DNA of 64,000 bases. It comes from JAOUJD01 sp963811265 (GTDB lineage Bacteria; Pseudomonadota; Gammaproteobacteria; Burkholderiales; Burkholderiaceae_F). The DNA lies in assembly GCA_963811265.1 (NCBI GenBank), contig CAWEQS010000008.1:1-64000 (forward strand), read 5' to 3'. The translations under genes were made by a program, and so were the position numbers. The notes under the pieces were generated by a model that worked only from the letters and a program-made list of their open reading frames with translations, searched no databases and had not been told where the DNA came from. Shown piece after piece: positions 8,203 through 16,740 of the stretch; the stretch's first letter is position 1, and every line of letters starts with the position of its first letter.

Positions 8203-8757
8203 TTACTTAAGCCGGATCAACTGAACGTCGATGCTGTTTTCCGCCATCGTCTTGCGGATCCGGTTGACGTCCTCGATGTTGCCGTAGGGTCCCAGGCGCA
8301 CGCGGTACAGCGTGGCGCCGCCCTGCTCGAGCGGGAAGATCTTGGAGTCGAAGCCGAGCAGCGCGAGGCGGGCGCGCATGGCCTCTGCTTCGTCGTGCGA
8401 GCGGAACGCTCCGGCCTGCAGCAGGAAGCGCGAACCATCGTCGGCGACCGCCGGGGCGGCGCCCTTCTCGGCGGGCGGGGGCGCGGCTTTCGGGTCCGTC
8501 GCCGCATCGACCTTCGGCGCCGACGCGGCCGGGGCCGCGCCCTTGGCGTTGGGGGCCGGCGCATACAGCGGCTTGTTCGGGTCGCCGGCGGCGGCCGGAT
8601 CGACCGACTCGCTGGCCGGCTTCACCTTGGATACGAACGGAACCGGCGCCTTCGTGATGTAGAGCGCGACCGCGACGGCGATGCCGAGCCCGAGCACCAG
8701 CCCGAGGATGAGGCCGAGCAAGGTGCCGCCGCGCTGCGAGTTCGAGGAAGACGTCAT
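8203..8757 (-). CDS. SPOR domain-containing protein (FtsN-like)
   Basis: A 184-residue bitopic protein with a short cytoplasmic N-terminus and a membrane segment at about residues 12-35 (LLGLILGLVLGLGIAVAVAL). An Ala/Pro-rich periplasmic linker follows, then a C-terminal SPOR domain (about 108-184, FLLQAGAFRSHDEAEAMRAR to the end). SPOR domains bind denuded glycan strands at the division septum. The layout matches the FtsN-like protein that usually lies between argS and dsbA in betaproteobacteria. The gene is in the argS direction, about 100 bp downstream of it. Confidence 0.9.
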   Translation of the reverse strand: MTSSSNSQRGGTLLGLILGLVLGLGIAVAVALYITKAPVPFVSKVKPASESVDPAAAGDPNKPLYAPAPNAKGAAPAASAPKVDAATDPKAAPPPAEKGAAPAVADDGSRFLLQAGAFRSHDEAEAMRARLALLGFDSKIFPLEQGGATLYRVRLGPYGNIEDVNRIRKTMAENSIDVQLIRLK

Positions 8758-8858
8758 CCGCGCCAGTTTACTTGGGACAGGTTCCGCGACGCCGGTCGCG
8801 TGACTCGTTCACGCGAGCCTCCATGCGGCCGGATGACCGTTCGCGCACGGCCGGACCA

Positions 8859-10598
8859 CTACATCTTCTCCGGCGCGGACACGCCCAGCAGCGCGAGCCC
8901 GTTGCGCAGCACCTGGCGCGTCGCGAGCAGCAGCGCCAGCCTCGCCTCGCGTGCGGCGGCCTCGTCGACGAGCACGCGCTCCGCGTTGTAGTAGCCGTGG
9001 AAGTCGGCCGCGAGATCCTTCAGGTAGAAGGCGAGCTGGTGCGGCGCGAGTTCGGTCGCCGCCGCGGCCAGCACCTCGGGGTATTCGGCGAGCCGGTTCA
9101 TCAGGCCCTGTTCGCGCGCGCTCGTCAGCGGGGCGAGGTCGGACTTCAGCGCGGCCGCTTCGTCCGGCACGGCATGGCCCTTGTCGACCGCCTGCGCGAA
9201 CACCGAGCAGATCCGCGCATGCGCGTACTGCACGTAGTAGACCGGGTTGTCCTCGCTCTGGGAGAGCGCGAGGTCGACGTCGAACACGAACTCCGTGTCC
9301 GCCTTGCGCAAGACCAGGAAGAAGCGCGTGGCGTCGCGCCCGACCCACTCGAGCAGGTCGTGCAGCGTCACGTAGGTGCCGGCGCGCTTGCTCATCTTCA
9401 CTTCCTCGCCGCCCTTCGTGACCCGCAGCATCTTGTGCAGCATGTAATCCGGGTAGCCCTTGGGCACCGCGACGCCGAGCGCCCTGCCCGCGGCCTGCAG
9501 GCCCGCGCGCACGCGCGCCACCGTGCCGTAGTGGTCGGTGCCCTGGATGTTGATGACCTTCTCGAAGCCGCGCTGGAACTTGGTGATGTGATACGCGACG
9601 TCGGGCACGAAGTAGGTGTAGCTGCCGTCCGACTTCCGCATCACGCGGTCCTTGTCGTCGATCGCCGGGCCGCCCATGCCGCCGACGTCGCCGATCTCCG
9701 TCGTCTTGAGCCACAGCGCGCCATCGGCCTCGAACGTCATGCCCGACTTCACCATCGCGTCGACCGCGGCCTCGACCTTGCCGTCGAGGTACAGCGACGA
9801 CTCGAGGTAGTAGTTGTCGAAGGCGACGCCGAGCGCGGCGAGATCGCGGTCCTGTTCATTGCGCAGGCAGGCGATAGCGAAGCGCCGCACCGCGTCGATG
9901 TCCTCGGGATCGCCGCTCGCCGTCACCGGTTCGCCGTCGCGCGTGGGCACCGTGGCCCTGGCGAGGAACTCGCGCGCGATCTCGACGATGTATTCGCCTC
10001 GATAGCCGGCCTCGGGAAACTCGATCGCTTCGCCGAGCAGTTCGCGCGCGCGCGCCTGGACCGACAGCGCGAGGTTGGCGATCTGCACGCCGGCGTCGTT
10101 GTAGTAGAACTCGCGCGACACCTGCCAGCCCTGCGCCCCGAGCAGGTTGGCGAGCGCGTCGCCGAGCGCCGCCTGGCGCGCGTGGCCCAGGTGCAGCGGA
10201 CCGGTCGGATTGGCCGACACGAACTCCACCATCACGCGATGCCCGGCGTGTTCCGACGACGTTCCGAAGCAGTCGCGCTCGCGCAGCGCCTGCCGCACGA
10301 CCTCGAGCTTGGCCGCCGGGGCGATGCGCAGGTTGATGAAGCCCGGTCCCGCGACCTCGGCCGATTCGATCAGGCCGGACGCCGCCGGGTTGACCTTCAG
10401 CGCGTCGACGATCGCCGTGGCGACGTCGCGCGGGTTGCGCTTCAGGCCCTTCGCGATCTGCAGCGCCACGTTGGTCGCGATGTCGCCGTGGGCCGCGACC
10501 TTGGGCCGCTCCAGCACGACGTTCGCATCGGCGACGCCGAGCCCCGCGAGCGCCTGGCGGAGCAGGGCGATGACCTGGAGTTTCTGTTGGGCGAGCAT
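8859..10598 (-). CDS. argS: arginine--tRNA ligase
   Basis: Class I aminoacyl-tRNA synthetase charging tRNA-Arg. The HIGH-type motif is HLGH in NPTGPLHLGHARQAALGDAL. KMSKRAGTYVTLHDLL supplies the second signature, here a clear KMSK although many ArgS lack it. The N-terminal additional domain and the C-terminal DALR anticodon-binding domain (ending LLGVSAPEKM) are complete. The length, 579 residues from the ATG at 10598, is normal. An upstream ATG at 10631 is in frame, but the conserved start MLAQQKLQVIALL favours 10598. Confidence 0.97.
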   Translation of the reverse strand: MLAQQKLQVIALLRQALAGLGVADANVVLERPKVAAHGDIATNVALQIAKGLKRNPRDVATAIVDALKVNPAASGLIESAEVAGPGFINLRIAPAAKLEVVRQALRERDCFGTSSEHAGHRVMVEFVSANPTGPLHLGHARQAALGDALANLLGAQGWQVSREFYYNDAGVQIANLALSVQARARELLGEAIEFPEAGYRGEYIVEIAREFLARATVPTRDGEPVTASGDPEDIDAVRRFAIACLRNEQDRDLAALGVAFDNYYLESSLYLDGKVEAAVDAMVKSGMTFEADGALWLKTTEIGDVGGMGGPAIDDKDRVMRKSDGSYTYFVPDVAYHITKFQRGFEKVINIQGTDHYGTVARVRAGLQAAGRALGVAVPKGYPDYMLHKMLRVTKGGEEVKMSKRAGTYVTLHDLLEWVGRDATRFFLVLRKADTEFVFDVDLALSQSEDNPVYYVQYAHARICSVFAQAVDKGHAVPDEAAALKSDLAPLTSAREQGLMNRLAEYPEVLAAAATELAPHQLAFYLKDLAADFHGYYNAERVLVDEAAAREARLALLLATRQVLRNGLALLGVSAPEKM

Positions 10599-10696
10599 GC
10601 GCGGGGATTGCCGGGAAACGGCGGCGGGCAAAGGCGCGAATTCTACCGACCGGCGGCTTCCGGAGCGGCAGCACGACGTGGCCGAAGCGCGCCGGG

Positions 10697-11674
10697 TCAG
10701 GCGAGGACGAGCGTGTCCACCGCCGCGTCGCGCGCTTCCGGCGCGACCCAGCCGACGCCGAGGGCGTCGAGGACCGACTCCTCGGTCCTGCCGGCGACTT
10801 GCCGCGTGCCTTTGTAGAGGCCGTACTCGTTGAGCTTCAGCCCCTGGTCGATCGCGCGCTTGCGCAATTCGATGTTGAATGACTTCGGACCGGTGAAGTA
10901 GAGCAGCGCGGCGCCGAAGCTCTCGGCGGGGACCACGCGCAGGTCGACCTGCATTCCGCTGTCGAGCACGGCGCTCGCCCTTGTCGCGCCCTGGGCGAGG
11001 ACCTCGCGGAAGCGCCGGAAGCCGGCGAAGTGGCGCGCGATCCCTTCGCCATCGGTCCCGACCGCGAGCAGGTCGATGTCGCCGACGGTCGGGCGCTGCC
11101 GGCGGATGCTGCCGGCCTCGACGACTTCGGCGACGCCCGGCGCGCGTCGCATGTGATCGAGCACCGCCCGGGCGTCGCGCTGCGCGATCGCGAGCGGCAC
11201 GCGCTCCTTCTTGCCGCGATCGGTCGCCAGCGCGCGCAGGACGTGGGCCGTCGTCTTCGGGCCGAAGCCGCGCAGCGCCTGCATGCGGCCGCTCTGCGCG
11301 GCTTCCCGCAACTGCACGGGCGTGTGGATGTCGAGTTGTTCCGACAGCGCGCGCACGCGCTTCGGTCCCAGGCCGGGAATCCGCAGCAGCGAGGCCGTGC
11401 CGCGCGGCACGGCGCGCCGCAATTGCTGCAGCAGTTCGCAGTTGCCCGTGCGCGCGATCTCGTGGATCTTGGCGTCGAGGTCGGCGCCGACGCCGGCGAG
11501 CTTGCCGAGTTCCTCGCCGCGCGCAGCGCGTTCCGCGAACGCCGGGCCCTGCTGGTTCACCGTGCGCGCCGCGTTGCGATAGGCGCGGATCCGGAACGGG
11601 TTCTCGCCCTGCACCTCGAGCAGGTCGGCGATCTCCTCGAAGACGGCGGCGATGCGTGCGTTGCTGGCTGCCAT
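10697..11674 (-). CDS. PolX-like DNA polymerase core (beta-family) without PHP domain
   Basis: A 325-residue protein that begins like bacterial PolX: an 8-kDa-like domain with VQGENPFRIRAYRNAART, then helix-hairpin-helix motifs (LAGVGADLD, IPGLGPKRV). The palm domain follows, with the nucleotidyltransferase motif GSIRRQRPTVGDIDLL and the third acidic residue in QVDLRVV. It continues to the thumb (GPKSFNIELR, LNEYGLY) and then stops at VAPEARD, where full PolX proteins continue with a PHP exonuclease domain. It may thus be a gap-filling repair polymerase without the PHP activity. It lies 23 bp after the CBS gene. Confidence 0.85.
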   Translation of the reverse strand: MAASNARIAAVFEEIADLLEVQGENPFRIRAYRNAARTVNQQGPAFAERAARGEELGKLAGVGADLDAKIHEIARTGNCELLQQLRRAVPRGTASLLRIPGLGPKRVRALSEQLDIHTPVQLREAAQSGRMQALRGFGPKTTAHVLRALATDRGKKERVPLAIAQRDARAVLDHMRRAPGVAEVVEAGSIRRQRPTVGDIDLLAVGTDGEGIARHFAGFRRFREVLAQGATRASAVLDSGMQVDLRVVPAESFGAALLYFTGPKSFNIELRKRAIDQGLKLNEYGLYKGTRQVAGRTEESVLDALGVGWVAPEARDAAVDTLVLA

Positions 11675-11697
11675 CGGTCCGGATCGAAGGGTGCGCG

Positions 11698-12162
11698 TCA
11701 GGACCGCAACCGCAGTTCCCTGGTGCGCTGCGCCCGCATCACGCCGACGAGGCCGTCGATTTCCTCGCCAAGCGCCTCGAGCAGGTTGTCGAGCGCGAGC
11801 ATCCCGGTCAGCGCGCCATCGGGCCGCACGACAGGCAGCCGGCGCACGCCGCGCTCGCGCATGTGCGCCAGCGCGTCGAGCAGGTCATCTTCCTCCTCGA
11901 CGACGGCCGGCTTCTCGCTCATCACGTCGCCCGCGGTCATCGTCGCCGGGTCGAGGCCGAACGCGACGACCTCGATGGCGATGTCGCGGTCGGTCAGCAT
12001 GCCGACCGGAAACTCGGAGCCGTCGTTCTGTTCCACCACCACCAGGCAGCCGACGTGTTCGTCGTGCATCCGGCGGGCGCACGTGCCGATCGACTCGTTG
12101 ACGCGCGCCGTCACCGGCTCGTGTACTGCAATGTCCCTGATTTTCAGGCTCTGCGATCTCAT
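11698..12162 (-). CDS. CBS domain-pair protein
   Basis: A 154-residue cytosolic protein made almost entirely of two CBS motifs (about residues 10-68, with VGMLTDRDIAIEVV, and 75-135, ending TGMLALDNLLEAL). Such pairs bind adenosyl nucleotides and act as energy or redox sensors. The start at 12162 is chosen for an AGGAG-type ribosome site eight bases upstream and because the domain begins there. No enzyme domain is attached, so the regulated target is unknown. The PolX-like gene follows on the same strand. Confidence 0.88.
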   Translation of the reverse strand: MRSQSLKIRDIAVHEPVTARVNESIGTCARRMHDEHVGCLVVVEQNDGSEFPVGMLTDRDIAIEVVAFGLDPATMTAGDVMSEKPAVVEEEDDLLDALAHMRERGVRRLPVVRPDGALTGMLALDNLLEALGEEIDGLVGVMRAQRTRELRLRS

Positions 12163-12342
12163 GGGAGGGTCTCCTGGGTTCTTCGACGCTGGTAGATTCA
12201 GGCTAGGGAGTGCGACGGTCGTTTCCCTGACCGCGGTCAAAGGGGTGCCCTTCACCGCATTTGCGTGACGGAAGGCGGCTGCGGGCCTGTCGAGACTGGC
12301 CAAGTTGGTCTAAAAAGCGAAATCGTGTCGTCGGAGGGCAGC

Positions 12343-13655
12343 ATGAAGAACCGGAACCGCTCGTTGCTCGGAATAGGCATGGCGCTCGCGGCTGGCGTGG
12401 CAGGTGCGCAGGCGGGCAAGGGCCCGACCCAGGTCGTGAAGCCGCCGGTGTCGCAGGCGTGGATCGACGTCGCGACGTTCTCGGGGTTCGGCATGCCGGG
12501 CATGGGGGGTGGCCCGGGGGCCAGCCCGATGTCGATGATGGGAGGGATGTTCGGCGGCGGGCAGGGCGCGAAGAACACGTTCGGCAACACGCAGACGAGC
12601 TCGGCCGGGCGCTGGGTCGACGTCACGCTCTACACCAGCCGCAACCCGTCGCTGGCCGAGGCGCTGCAGGCCGTGCCGGCGGGCACGCAACTCGCACCGA
12701 CGCTGAAACTGGTCTCGCCGAAGATCGACAAGCCGGCGCCGGCGCCCACCGACGAGCGGTCGTGCCGCACGAGTACGAGCGACCCAAGGGCAAGATGTAC
12801 CTGTACTGGGGCTGCGGCGAAACGGTGCGCGCGGGCCAGCCGCGCGTGCTCGACATGGCGACCGCGAAGCCGGAGGAGTACGGCAAGTTCTTCGTGTCCC
12901 GCCGTGCCACGCAGCGCGGCGCGCACAGCGCCGCGGGGCGGCCGCTGTGGCCGAACGAACCGGACTCGCGCATGGTTCCGCCGAACGCCTCGCTCGTCGG
13001 CGAGCACGCGTTCACCGGGCAGGGCGTGCCGGAAGGCTTCAGGTTCGGCATTCCCGCGGCGCAGGACATCATGCCGGAGGTCGCGCTGAAGCAGACCGAC
13101 GCCGGCGGGTCCACCCAGCTCGAATGGGCGGCGTTGCCCACCGCGCGCGCGTACTTCATCGCCGCGATGGGGGCGAAGGGCGGGATGGGCGGTGGCTCGG
13201 ACCCGGAGATGGTGTTCTGGACGTCCAGCGAGGTGCCGGAGACCGGTTCGGGCCTGGTGGACTACCAGACCAACCCGGCGGTCGATCGCTGGCTGCAGGA
13301 AAAGGTGCTGCTCGCGCCGACGGTCACCCGCTGCGCCGTGCCGAAAGGCATCTTCGGCGAAGGCGGCGGGGCGATGCTGCGGATGATCGCCTATGGAAAC
13401 GAACTCAATCTCGCCCACCCGCCGCGGCCCACGGATCCCAAGATTGCGTGGGAGCCGGAGTGGGCGGTGAAGGTGCGCGTGAAGAGCGTCGCGAACGCGA
13501 TGCTAGGGATGGACACGAGCGAGATGCAGCGCCGCTCCGGCGGTCGATCGCAGCCTCAGGCGCAGGACCCGGCCCCGCCCACCGCCGCCGAGAAGAAGCA
13601 GGAGGAGAAGCTGCCCGATCCGGTCAACATCCTGCGGGGCATCCTCGGGCGGTGA
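12343..13655 (+). CDS. exported protein of unknown function, frameshifted in this sequence
   Basis: Begins MKNRNRSLLGIGMALAAGVAGAQA, a clear signal peptide, after an AGGG ribosome site. The mature part has a Gly/Met-rich low-complexity segment (GFGMPGMGGGPGASPMSMMGGMFGGG), then a folded region with WGCGETVRAGQP and paired beta-sandwich-like segments. The tail is Pro/Glu/Gln-rich and ends VNILRGILGR. The frame changes near 12757-12761: one missing base joins KPAPAPTDER to VPHEYERPKGKMYLYWGC. If repaired the protein is about 437 residues. I do not recognise the family. An indel error is likelier than decay because both halves keep normal codon use. Confidence 0.7.
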
Positions 13656-13719
13656 ACCGGCACGGTCGAACCGAAGCGGCGCGCCGGACAGGCGCGCCCT
13701 GCGCTCAGAAACCGGCGTG

Positions 13720-14382
13720 ATGGAACGCAGCGAACTCGACCACATCGTCATTGCCGCGGCATCGCTTGACGCCGGTGTGGCGTGGGTCGAGCAGCATCTG
13801 GGAGCGAAGCCCATCCCCGGTGGTCAGCACGTCGCCATGGGCACGCACAACGCGCTGCTGCGTCTCGGCCCGCGCTGCTACCTGGAGGTGATCGCGATCG
13901 ACCCGGCCGGGCAGGCGCCGACCCGTCCGCGCTGGTTTTCGCTCGACGAGCCCGAGATGCGGGCTCGCCTTGCGGTCGCCCCCGCGCTGATCACCTGGGT
14001 GGTTCGCACGCCCTCGCTTGCTGGCGCCTGCGCCCGCGTGCCCGACCTCGGTGAAATCATGCCGATGACGCGCAACGCGTTCCGCTGGAAGATCTCCGTG
14101 CCCGAGAGCGGATCGCTCGCGTGGGGCGGCGTCCTGCCGACGGCGATCCAGTGGGAGGCGGGCGACGACGGTGTCGTCCATCACCCGTGCGATGTGCTCC
14201 CCGGCAGCGGGTGCGAACTGGTGTCGCTGCAGTTGTCGCATCCGGCCGCGGTGCTCGGCACCAGCGGCATCGTCGCGCTGTTCCGCGAACTGAAGATCGC
14301 GGGGCCGGTCGACCTGAAGTCGGGACCGAAGAGCCTCGCTGCCGTGATTCGCTCGCCGCGCGGCGAGGTGGTGCTCGGCTGA
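13720..14382 (+). CDS. VOC family protein (glyoxalase-like)
   Basis: A protein of about 220 residues with the vicinal-oxygen-chelate fold. It begins with the ELDHIVIAAASLDAGVAWVEQHLG strand/helix, followed by MGTHNALLRLGPRCYLEVIAID. It matches the glyoxalase-like domain group often found in proteobacteria and has no known substrate. A GTG at 13717 directly precedes the ATG. The gene is convergent with the asparaginase gene, ten bases apart. Confidence 0.8.
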   Translation: MERSELDHIVIAAASLDAGVAWVEQHLGAKPIPGGQHVAMGTHNALLRLGPRCYLEVIAIDPAGQAPTRPRWFSLDEPEMRARLAVAPALITWVVRTPSLAGACARVPDLGEIMPMTRNAFRWKISVPESGSLAWGGVLPTAIQWEAGDDGVVHHPCDVLPGSGCELVSLQLSHPAAVLGTSGIVALFRELKIAGPVDLKSGPKSLAAVIRSPRGEVVLG

Positions 14383-14391
14383 CTCCGCGCG

Positions 14392-15384
14392 TCAGGCGCT
14401 GCGCAGCTTGAACACCGGCACCACTCCGCCGGTTTCGATGCCCCGATAGTTGCGGATCGGCGGGCAGTCGTAGGTGGCGAGTGGAGTTCCGCTCGGATCG
14501 TCGAGCAGGCCGAGCTGCTCCAGCGCGGCCACGGTCGCGGCGTGCAGCGCGCGCGGGTTGCCGTCGGCGATGCGGATCGCGATTCCCATGCCCTCGGATT
14601 GCACGCCGATCGCCTGCATGCCATCGGCGCCCGCCTTGCTGACCCAGTCGCCCGCGCCGGTCTGCATGATGGCGAGGTCCATCCGGCGCGTGCCCGACAC
14701 GAGATCCGGGTGACGGGACATCGCGAAGAAGAGCGCTCGCAGCTCGGGCGTGTCGCCCGTCGCCATCCGGGCGTAGGTCTGAGCCAGCCGCTTCAGCGGC
14801 ATCGCGCAGTTCGGCGCGCTGCAGCCGTCGATGCCCCACGCGAGGGTGTCGCCGTTGGTGAAGCGCGCAACCGTGGTCCGGATGCGCTGCTGCAGGGGGT
14901 GGCCGGGATCGAGGTAAGTCTCGAACGGGTGCCCGTGCAGGCGGCAGTACGCGAGGAAGCCCGCGTGCTTGCCCGAGCAGTTGTGGTGCAGCGGCGACCA
15001 CTGCGCGCCGGCCGGTGGCGTCGTCTCGGTGGCGGTGAAGAAGCTCGGCGCGTGGCAGCCGCACTGCAGCTGCGACACGTCGGCGCCGGCTTTCGCCAGG
15101 ATGCGCTGGACGATGGCGACGTGCATCGATTCACCGCTGTGGCTCGCGCACATCAGCGCCAGCTCGTGCGACGTGAAACCGTAGCGCTCCATGCCGCCGT
15201 CCTCGACGAACGGCAGCGCCTGCAGCGGCTTCAGGGCCGAGCGGGTGAAATTGAGCGAGTCGGGATCCCCGACGGCCGTGATCAGCCGGCCGGACGGATC
15301 GGTGACGGCGATCGACCCGTAGTGCACGCACTCCGTGGTGCCGCCGCGGGTGGTTTCGACCAGCGGGACGTGGCGCGGAATCAC
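14392..15384 (-). CDS. L-asparaginase, Rhizobium etli (ReAV) type
   Basis: A 330-residue asparaginase of the ReAV/AnsA group, unrelated to the E. coli type II enzyme. It should hydrolyse L-asparagine to aspartate and ammonia. The two Ser-Lys tandems are visible: S49-x-x-K52 (RSALKPLQ) and S137-G-K139 (NCSGKHAG). The zinc-site Cys residues of the R. etli enzyme are matched by C136 and C188 (DGCSAPN). I chose the GTG at 15384 because the conserved region starts right after it. Additional in-frame codons upstream extend to 15465 but overlap the adjacent ferritin-like gene. Confidence 0.85.
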   Translation of the reverse strand: MIPRHVPLVETTRGGTTECVHYGSIAVTDPSGRLITAVGDPDSLNFTRSALKPLQALPFVEDGGMERYGFTSHELALMCASHSGESMHVAIVQRILAKAGADVSQLQCGCHAPSFFTATETTPPAGAQWSPLHHNCSGKHAGFLAYCRLHGHPFETYLDPGHPLQQRIRTTVARFTNGDTLAWGIDGCSAPNCAMPLKRLAQTYARMATGDTPELRALFFAMSRHPDLVSGTRRMDLAIMQTGAGDWVSKAGADGMQAIGVQSEGMGIAIRIADGNPRALHAATVAALEQLGLLDDPSGTPLATYDCPPIRNYRGIETGGVVPVFKLRSA

Positions 15385-15418
15385 CGGGCGACTCCGCGCG
15401 ACGGAGCGGCGGGCGAGT

Positions 15419-16288
15419 TCAGGCCGACTGCGGCGCTGCGCCACCGGACTGCAGGCGCGCGGCAATCTCCTTGCGATACCGATTCAGATCCTGGACTGAA
15501 TTGAACGTGCGCTCGAACAGCAGCGACAGGTTGTGCAGGATCCTCTCGACGACCTTGGTCTCCCATTCTTTGTCGAACCGTATTTGTTCGTCGAGCCAGC
15601 GCTCGAGCCAGCCCGGATCGGGGAGGCGCGATTGTACGGTGTCATTCGGGAAAAGCGACTGGTTGACGTGGAGATTGGTCGGGTGCAGCGCCTTGTCCGT
15701 GCGGCGGGCCGAGGCCATCAGGACGCCGATCTTGGCGAACGCCGCCCGGGCCTGGTCGCCCACCTCGCCGAGGTACTTCTTCATGTAGCGCAGGTAGGCG
15801 CCGCCGTGGCGCGCCTCGTCCTGCGACAGGAGCCGGTAGACCGCCTTGATCACCGGTTCCGTGTGCCACTCGGCGGCCCGGCGGTACCAGTGGTTCAGCC
15901 GGATCTCGCCGCAGAAGTGCAGCATCAGGGTCTCGAGCCGCGGCGCCGGGTCGAACTCGAAGCGGACGGCATGCAGTTCTTCCTCGGTCGGCACGAGCTC
16001 GGGCCGGAAGCGCCGCAGGTACTCCATCAGCACCAGCGCGTGCTTCTGCTCCTCGAAGAACCACACGGACATGAACGCAGAGAAGTCCGAGTCGCCGCGG
16101 TTGTCGCGGAGGAACATCTCCGTGGCCGGCAGCGCGGACCACTCGGTGATGGCGTTCATCTTGATCGTGCGCGCCTGGTCGTCGCTGAGCAGGCTGGCGT
16201 CGAACTTGTCCCACGGAACGTCCTTCTCCATGTTCCAGCGGACGGATTCGAGCGACCGGAACAGGTCCGGGTAGAGAAGCGAGGCCAT
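15419..16288 (-). CDS. ferritin-like diiron protein (acyl-ACP desaturase-like)
   Basis: A 289-residue all-helical protein. Four carboxylate-bearing helices carry a full diiron set: E49, E80-x-x-H83 (FEEQKH), E128 (CGEIRLNHW) and E158-x-x-H161 (QDEARHGG). The pattern is that of the ferritin-like superfamily; the size and the EEQKH/DEARH spacing resemble acyl-ACP desaturases and N-oxygenases. It is the last gene of a leftward run with a Cfa/UfaM-type methyltransferase, so acting on fatty acyl chains (desaturation or oxygen insertion) is a reasonable guess. It is 14 bp downstream of the NTF2-fold gene. Confidence 0.8.
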   Translation of the reverse strand: MASLLYPDLFRSLESVRWNMEKDVPWDKFDASLLSDDQARTIKMNAITEWSALPATEMFLRDNRGDSDFSAFMSVWFFEEQKHALVLMEYLRRFRPELVPTEEELHAVRFEFDPAPRLETLMLHFCGEIRLNHWYRRAAEWHTEPVIKAVYRLLSQDEARHGGAYLRYMKKYLGEVGDQARAAFAKIGVLMASARRTDKALHPTNLHVNQSLFPNDTVQSRLPDPGWLERWLDEQIRFDKEWETKVVERILHNLSLLFERTFNSVQDLNRYRKEIAARLQSGGAAPQSA

Positions 16289-16302
16289 GACGGTTTCCTT
16301 CG

Positions 16303-16740
16303 TTAGTGCCGGGCGCGACGCTTCAGCCAGCGCATCAGGGAGCCAACTACCGGCAGCTTTTCGTAGAGCTCTTCGGCCGCGTCCCAGTAGTCCCGGTGCA
16401 GGGCGACGCGACCGTCAACCGAGAACTGTATATGAGTCGCTCCCCGGATGGTCTGCTCCCGGTTTGCGTCGCCTTTGAAGCAGAAAACGAAGTCCCAGGC
16501 GAGGAAGGCGTCGTCGCCCTGGCCGAAGCTTCGGGTGACCACGAAGCGCGGCCGGTCGACCTGCCGGTACATCCCGGCGAAGATCGCCCGGATGGCCGGC
16601 ACGCCGGTGACTTCGTTGAACGGGTCCTTGAAGCGGGCATCGGGCGCGTAGTACTGGTCCAGGCGCTCCAGCGCGGCGGGCGTCAGCGACTCGAAGAACT
16701 CCTTCAGCCGTGCGACGCGCGGGTCGTCCATCGCAGTCAC
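16303..16740 (-). CDS. NTF2-fold / SnoaL-like protein
   Basis: A 145-residue cytosolic protein with the NTF2-like cone fold: RLDQYYAPDARFKDPFNEVTG, then AIRAIFAGMYRQV, with a GDDAFLAWDFVFCFKG strand and the HRDYWDAAEELYEKLP end. Proteins of this kind accompany the SDR–DUF3833–Cfa gene set in many proteobacteria. They may bind a lipid intermediate, but this is not proven. The ATG overlaps the SDR stop by four bases, indicating co-translation. Confidence 0.82.
   Translation of the reverse strand: MTAMDDPRVARLKEFFESLTPAALERLDQYYAPDARFKDPFNEVTGVPAIRAIFAGMYRQVDRPRFVVTRSFGQGDDAFLAWDFVFCFKGDANREQTIRGATHIQFSVDGRVALHRDYWDAAEELYEKLPVVGSLMRWLKRRARH

Noticed and set aside
8772..10817. 681-codon + strand frame over argS
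   Set aside because: Antisense shadow; argS on the minus strand has intact HLGH and KMSK motifs.
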